Origin: Luxibacter massiliensis
GTDB lineage: Bacteria > Bacillota > Clostridia > Lachnospirales > Lachnospiraceae
DNA: 64,000 nt
Assembly: GCF_900604355.1 (NCBI RefSeq)
Contig: NZ_UWOE01000001.1
Coordinates: forward strand, 3,658,001 to 3,722,000
Direction: 5' to 3'
Each line of letters opens with the position of its first letter. Positions within the stretch are counted from its first letter, which is position 1. A program made the translations under genes and the position numbers. The notes beneath the pieces were generated by a model that was not told where the DNA came from, searched no databases, and was given only the letters and a program-made list of their open reading frames with translations. Of this stretch, positions 59,902 through 64,000 are shown one piece after another.

Positions 59902-60327
59902 AGTGTTCTCGCTCCTTCCATCTCCTTATTTTGGGGAAGCTCTGCTCACTGACATCATTTTATCCAGCAGATTTCTTATTCTGCTAGGACTTCCTCATAC
60001 TGCTTTTTATGCAGCAAAAATCGTACGACATAATATAGTGCATACTCATGGCCGCTTGTCCCCGTAGCCGGGGACGGGCTTTTTTTGACAGTGCATAGCC
60101 CGTCTTAATTTGTCGAAACGCTCTTTGCTTCATGGCGGCTCCCTCCGTGGGCCGCCGATCCTGCCAGCGTCAGGGCGTCGTCAGTTTGAGGGGCAAAGAG
60201 AACGATGGCCTAGATTTGTTCAAAACCGCCGTCAGGATAAAATTGTGAAATGAGCGCACAAAAGCACCTGCCCTGCAACGTTTTTTTTCTTTCCCCGTTG
60301 GGGGCAGGATAGCTTCAATATACTGTT
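59902..60327. other. Non-coding, GC-rich structured region
   Basis: No gene is supported here. Visible structures: a plus-strand terminator (60058-60086, GTCCCCG/CGGGGAC then T-run), ACGGGC/GCCCGT (60074-60103), CTCTTTGC/GCAAAGAG (60121-60200), GGCGGC/GCCGCC (60134-60156) and CCTGCCC/GGGCAGG (60267-60308). It looks like the control or end region of an older element. Confidence 0.45.
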
Positions 60328-60642
60328 TCAGATTTCTACTTTTGCTTTTGCAACAAGATATTTTTTCTCAATGGTTGTAAGATATTGTTGACGATAAGCC
60401 ATTACAACCGCTTCATCCGCAGTTACAAAATAACCTCGCCGCATTTTTTCAATCACGCCATAATGTTGTAGTTCTCGAAATGCTTTCCTAACAGTTTCCG
60501 GGCTACTTCCAGCTTCTTTTGCCAGCTCGGTGTAAGAAGGCATTTTATCTCCTGTTCTATATTTGCCGTGTAAAATACGAAAGAAAATCTCATTTGCAAG
60601 GCGTTGATACAATTTTTCGCTAACATCAATATCCCAGCTCAT
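60328..60642 (-). CDS. GntR-family regulator
   Basis: 104 residues: an N-terminal GntR winged helix (LYQRLANEIFFRILHGKYRT; GSSPETVRKAFRELQHYGVI) and a short C-terminal helix, the YtrA-like small form that often regulates ABC transporter genes. It lies 25 bp downstream of the BceB-like permease gene. Confidence 0.9.
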   Translation of the reverse strand: MSWDIDVSEKLYQRLANEIFFRILHGKYRTGDKMPSYTELAKEAGSSPETVRKAFRELQHYGVIEKMRRGYFVTADEAVVMAYRQQYLTTIEKKYLVAKAKVEI

Positions 60643-60667
60643 ACAATACCGTTCCTTTCAACAATCT

Positions 60668-62635
60668 CTATCTTATTTTGGGCCGAAGAATTACCTTTTT
60701 GAACAGGAACATTGTTGCTCCAAAATAGGTTAGGTAAATAGCACAGAATAACAGAATTGTCACCATGCCATAGAACAACACAAGTCCTTCCTGCAAAAAC
60801 GATTTCCCGAAAAGGAGCTGTGTTCCTGCAATCAGGAAAACGGTAAGTATGATGGGGAATAGCAAGGGGATAAAAAACATAGTGGAAAGTTCCTTGCGTA
60901 TCAAGGCAACCTGTTTCTGCCTTGATACGCCCAGCCGATCAATCACCGCATAATTTTTCCGGTTTTTGTCTATAGAAGAAAGCTGTTCAAAAGCCAGAAC
61001 CGAGCAGGAAAGAATGATAAAAATAATACTCAAATACAGCCCGCAGAAGGAGAGAGTTGTAAATCCGGTCAGTGAATTGGCAACACCCCACGCTTTTACT
61101 GTTATCCCCATTGTCATTTTCTCCGGTAGTTCCTGTCCGGGTTGGATGTCTGGCAACCATTCTCCACTGTTCAAAAACTGTCTTAGTTCGCTTCTAAGTT
61201 CCGGGTATCCACCATCCGCCAGTTTCATCACAAGGCGAATTTTCTCCCCGGATAGCTGTGAAGCCACTTTATCCGGCAGGACAAGCACATATCCATTTGT
61301 TCCTGCCATTTGATACTGCTCCATTGGCTCAGTCAAGATCGGCGTTTCCGCTGCGGTCAAGGTCTGACCATTCAATGTAATTTCAGACTGCTGTTCCAAT
61401 CTCTGCTGGATGTCATCCACATAATTCCATGTATCACAGTGAACTAAAAATTCGTTATTACTTATGGAAACAGACGAAAGCCCTAAAATCTCTCGCAAGC
61501 GATTATAGTCAGACAAAGACAAGGCTTCGATGGCTTTACCGGGAACTGTATATAAGTAATAGGTTGCACTGTCCTCCACCTTGCAGCGTTCCTCCACAAA
61601 GGAGAGGACAGAATTCATGCTATCCTTGGTCAAGGGTGCGTCAATGGCTACACCGGCGTCATAGGGATAATACGCCTCCATATTGGCCTTATAGCCTGCG
61701 CCCATTGTCAGTCCTATAAACATCGTTGTAAGAGAAATCGTCAACAAGATTGCCACAACAGCCATTGTACGCCCGGAAGATTGAATACGCCTGCCAATCT
61801 GCCCCAAGAAAAACAGATTTTCCTCTCGATATTTTCGCTGGGGGGTTCGTTTGGCAAGCAGGTACAGCAAAACCGGGATCTTTCGGTGTAGCTCATAAAC
61901 AGCCACAAGAATTAGCAGACAGGCTCCGCCACAATACAACAATGCTTCATTAGTCTGGATGTGAAGTCCTTTTTCCAGCAGAATTACACCTGCAACCATA
62001 ACAGCAATCGAGAGTAAGCCAGTTAGAACACTCCGAAGCAAAGAATGAAAACCGATTTCCTCGTTTTTTTGGTTATCGTAAAGCAGATCAATCACTTTTT
62101 GCCGCCGGATAACCTTTGCTGCGCGAAACATTCCAAATCCATACATCAGAATGAAGAAGAAAAGTGTCATTCCCCATGCGCGGAAAGAAAACAAAACCCG
62201 ATAAGTGTGCGGAACCTCGAAAATATTCTGGATAACCTGATTTAGCAATCCGGATAAGCCGGTTCCGATCAAAGCTCCCAGCAAAAAAGCTACCCCGCCA
62301 ATTATGCCATTTTCCACCAAAAATAGATTTCGGACGGTTTTCACTTCCATGCCCATCAGCTCATAGGCAGCAAATTCCTTTTTGCGTTGGCCCAACATGA
62401 AGTGAACAGCATATCCAATGACAAACGAGGACATAAAGGCAATTAGTGCCGACAGTATCAAAATGCCAGTGGTAAGCATTGACATATTTTCTGTCATGGC
62501 AAGAATGTCCGGGGAAAGTCCCAGCGCCAAGAAAGAATACATCAATGCCGCAGTCAGCGTAAGCGTCACAAAGTAGATGATATAATCCCGAAGGCTCCTG
62601 CGAATATTCCGAAATGCAAGTTTAGCATACATCAC
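60668..62635 (-). CDS. BceB-like ABC permease (FtsX superfamily)
   Basis: 655 residues with ten predicted helices: an N-terminal FtsX-like block, a large outer domain between about residues 325 and 530, and a C-terminal FtsX block (FLGQIGRRIQSSGRTMAVVA marks the central part). This layout is typical of BceB/VraG-type permeases that confer bacitracin or lantibiotic resistance. It overlaps the ATPase gene by 14 bases. Confidence 0.9.
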   Translation of the reverse strand: MMYAKLAFRNIRRSLRDYIIYFVTLTLTAALMYSFLALGLSPDILAMTENMSMLTTGILILSALIAFMSSFVIGYAVHFMLGQRKKEFAAYELMGMEVKTVRNLFLVENGIIGGVAFLLGALIGTGLSGLLNQVIQNIFEVPHTYRVLFSFRAWGMTLFFFILMYGFGMFRAAKVIRRQKVIDLLYDNQKNEEIGFHSLLRSVLTGLLSIAVMVAGVILLEKGLHIQTNEALLYCGGACLLILVAVYELHRKIPVLLYLLAKRTPQRKYREENLFFLGQIGRRIQSSGRTMAVVAILLTISLTTMFIGLTMGAGYKANMEAYYPYDAGVAIDAPLTKDSMNSVLSFVEERCKVEDSATYYLYTVPGKAIEALSLSDYNRLREILGLSSVSISNNEFLVHCDTWNYVDDIQQRLEQQSEITLNGQTLTAAETPILTEPMEQYQMAGTNGYVLVLPDKVASQLSGEKIRLVMKLADGGYPELRSELRQFLNSGEWLPDIQPGQELPEKMTMGITVKAWGVANSLTGFTTLSFCGLYLSIIFIILSCSVLAFEQLSSIDKNRKNYAVIDRLGVSRQKQVALIRKELSTMFFIPLLFPIILTVFLIAGTQLLFGKSFLQEGLVLFYGMVTILLFCAIYLTYFGATMFLFKKVILRPKIR

Positions 62636-63389
62636 TCACGCCCCCTCCCGTCATGGTGAGGACATCCAGAATTTTTTCAAAGAAAGTCCTGCGGGAATTG
62701 CTGCCTTTGAAAATCTCCGTAAAAATAGTACCGTCACGCAAAAAAAGAATACGGTTTGCGTAACTTGCGGAAAAAGCATCGTGTGTTACCATTAAAATTG
62801 TCGCTCCAAGCGTTTCATTGATACTCTGGATAGCGGAAAGTAGCATTTGGGATGAATGGCTGTCCAGAGCGCCCGTAGGTTCATCTGCCAAAATCAGTTT
62901 GGGTTGATTGATGATTGCCCTGGCGCAAGCACATCGTTGCTTCTGACCGCCAGACACCTGATAGGGATATTTGTCAAGAATATCCGTGATGTTCAGCTTT
63001 CCGGCTATTTCTCGTACCCTACCATCAATCTCACCTGCGGGAACTCTATTGATTGTCAATGCCAAAGCAATATTCTCGCTAATGGTCAGAGTGTCCAGCA
63101 GGTTAAAGTCCTGAAACACAAATCCAAGGTTCTCCCGGCGAAACCGGGCAATCTGCTTTTCAGTGATTTCCGTCACATCGGTTCCATTCAGATAGATATG
63201 CCCTGCGCTGACCGTATCAATAGTGGAAATGCAGTTGAGCAGAGTGGTCTTGCCGGAACCGGATGCCCCCATAATCCCCACAAATTCCCCTTCCTGAACA
63301 GAAAAGCTAATATCCTGAATTGCTTTTGTGACATTACCTTTACTGCCGTAATATTTTTGGATATGTTCCAGTTTCAAAACTTCATTCAT
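62622..63389 (-). CDS. BceA-like ABC ATP-binding protein
   Basis: 255 residues: Walker A GASGSGKTT (about 40-48), signature VSGGQKQR, Walker B LILADEPTGALDSHS, switch His in MVTHDAFSASYA. It pairs with the BceB-like permease downstream. A role in sensing or detoxifying cell-wall peptide antibiotics is expected from the family; no dedicated kinase gene is seen, and the GntR gene may take the regulatory place. Confidence 0.92.
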   Translation of the reverse strand: MNEVLKLEHIQKYYGSKGNVTKAIQDISFSVQEGEFVGIMGASGSGKTTLLNCISTIDTVSAGHIYLNGTDVTEITEKQIARFRRENLGFVFQDFNLLDTLTISENIALALTINRVPAGEIDGRVREIAGKLNITDILDKYPYQVSGGQKQRCACARAIINQPKLILADEPTGALDSHSSQMLLSAIQSINETLGATILMVTHDAFSASYANRILFLRDGTIFTEIFKGSNSRRTFFEKILDVLTMTGGGVSDVC

Positions 63390-63445
63390 ATAGGCAGACC
63401 TCCTTCATCGTTTTTAATAGCTTGATAGCGGCACCCCCATTCAAA

Positions 63446-63490
63446 AGAGCCGATAACCACAAGAAATTGACCTTGTGTGTTATCGGCTCT
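63446..63490 (-). terminator. Terminator overlapping the KTR stop codon
   Basis: AGAGCCGATAAC / GTTATCGGCTCT with further ACAAG/CTTGT pairing; on the minus strand TTTTG follows. The stem includes the last codons and stop of the KTR gene. Confidence 0.75.
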
Positions 63491-63668
63491 GCGGCTGTGC
63501 GTCTGGCGCTTTGATAACTGTTATATGGAATTGCTCAACATCAATCAAACACTCTCTTTTACACTTAGGGCAAAAGAGTGGAAAATTTTTGAGAACGGTA
63601 TCCTCTCTAATTTTATCACGGGTTTTATTCCCACAAACGGGGCAACGGATAAAGTCTGTTTTCTCCAT
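63480..63668 (-). CDS. Cysteine-rich KTR domain protein
   Basis: 62 residues from MEKTDFIRCPVCGNKTRDKI (ATG 63668, AAGGTGAAT upstream). Two CxxC pairs (CPVCG and CPKC) indicate a small zinc ribbon; the end reads HITVIKAPDAQPQSR. This family is frequent in mobile and resistance islands of Firmicutes. Function unknown. Confidence 0.9.
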   Translation of the reverse strand: MEKTDFIRCPVCGNKTRDKIREDTVLKNFPLFCPKCKRECLIDVEQFHITVIKAPDAQPQSR

Positions 63669-63738
63669 ATATTCACCTTGTATCCTATCTGCTTTTTTAT
63701 ATCTCATATATTTTTCATTACTCACATTTCCAAAACAA

Positions 63739-64000
63739 TTACTGAGACACTGTATATAAAGAATAAAAATATCCTGTTTTTTCCATCAATTCATCAAAGT
63801 TTCCGCTTTCGACAATACTTCCATTTTTCAACACTAAAATGCTGTCGTAACGTCGCAATAAGGCTTCGTCTAACGTATGCGTCACAACAATGCGTGTCAA
63901 TCCTTCTAAGTCTATAATTGCACTGGATACCTGAAATGCTGTCTCTTTATCCAACATTGCGGTAGCTTCGTCTACCAAGAGTACCGGTGTCTGGCGCATA
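63739..64000 (-). CDS. ABC exporter ATPase, C-terminal part (cut by window edge)
   Basis: The visible 86 residues begin in Walker B (PVLLVDEATAMLD) and include the switch His (IVVTHTLDEALL) and the typical end (ILVLKNGSIVESGNFDELME). The DEATAxLD form fits ATPases of fused membrane-ATPase exporters. The 5' part lies beyond the right edge. Confidence 0.85.
   Translation of the reverse strand, partial: MRQTPVLLVDEATAMLDKETAFQVSSAIIDLEGLTRIVVTHTLDEALLRRYDSILVLKNGSIVESGNFDELMEKTGYFYSLYTVSQ

Noticed and set aside
60058..60308. Group II intron or rRNA fragment
   Set aside because: Inverted repeats are present, but no intron-encoded protein, domain V pattern or rRNA landmark is recognised.

Overview
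The window looks like chromosome of a gut-type Clostridia, most likely a Lachnospiraceae member. Family-level markers support this: DUF5688, YodL, DUF5348, TnpW, cysteine-rich KTR and DUF4262-like proteins, Fe-S L-serine dehydratase, AGGAGG-type ribosome binding sites, and a mix of AT-rich and GC-richer islands. I cannot name the species. The window carries transport and resistance cassettes interleaved with at least two blocks of mobile DNA and with insertion sequence scars. No rRNA, tRNA or CRISPR array was seen.

Left part, about 1-18.4 kb, all minus strand. An ABC operon (7947 down to the left edge) encodes five FtsX/MacB-type permeases in tandem, one ATPase, a small membrane protein and a partial gene. 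An AT-rich cassette follows (an ABC-2 type exporter at 8159-11006 with its own two-component system at 11076-12934), then a second two-component system at 13011-15102. The same 11-bp-phased direct repeat (GGTGGAGTT) lies upstream of this second regulator gene and upstream of the permease operon. This suggests the pair controls the permeases and was separated from them by the AT-rich cassette. Next come a winged-helix gene, a broken receiver gene and a TetR-ABC cassette (16067-18371).

Mobile block 1, about 18.5-40 kb. A plus-strand operon (18779-28259) encodes an SSB-like protein, a membrane protein, a MoxR-type AAA+ ATPase, a small HTH protein, a VWA protein with an HExxH motif, a SpoVT-like regulator, a sigma factor and several unknowns. 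A minus-strand group follows (small anchored protein, XRE regulator, SRAP protein, a LexA-controlled Y-family polymerase operon). Then come a DUF5688 gene, an NAD-dependent ligase, a DUF3990 ADP-ribosyltransferase-like gene with DUF3791 and NADAR genes, and LPD11-like and YodL genes. The block ends in a serine-recombinase remnant, TnpW and an ECF sigma/anti-sigma pair. Three genes (18779, 32992, 58558) share a promoter, leader and terminator arrangement, and many plus-strand genes are preceded by intrinsic-terminator-like hairpins.

41.85-46.11 kb is an IS1182-family element whose transposase gene is split by an IS66-like element with a perfect 8-bp target duplication. 46.1-53.9 kb is core-like: TetR, PHP-family hydrolase, an ABC importer, sdaAA/sdaAB and the 3' part of argF. 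Mobile block 2 (about 53.9-59.4 kb) holds an integrase remnant, an AAA/DUF4143 ATPase, a complete tyrosine recombinase between two degenerate recombinase-like genes, repeats next to the integrase, and a repeat-rich protein behind the shared leader. The right end carries a winged-helix gene, a GntR-BceAB-type ABC cassette, a cysteine-rich KTR gene and the 3' end of an ABC exporter ATPase.
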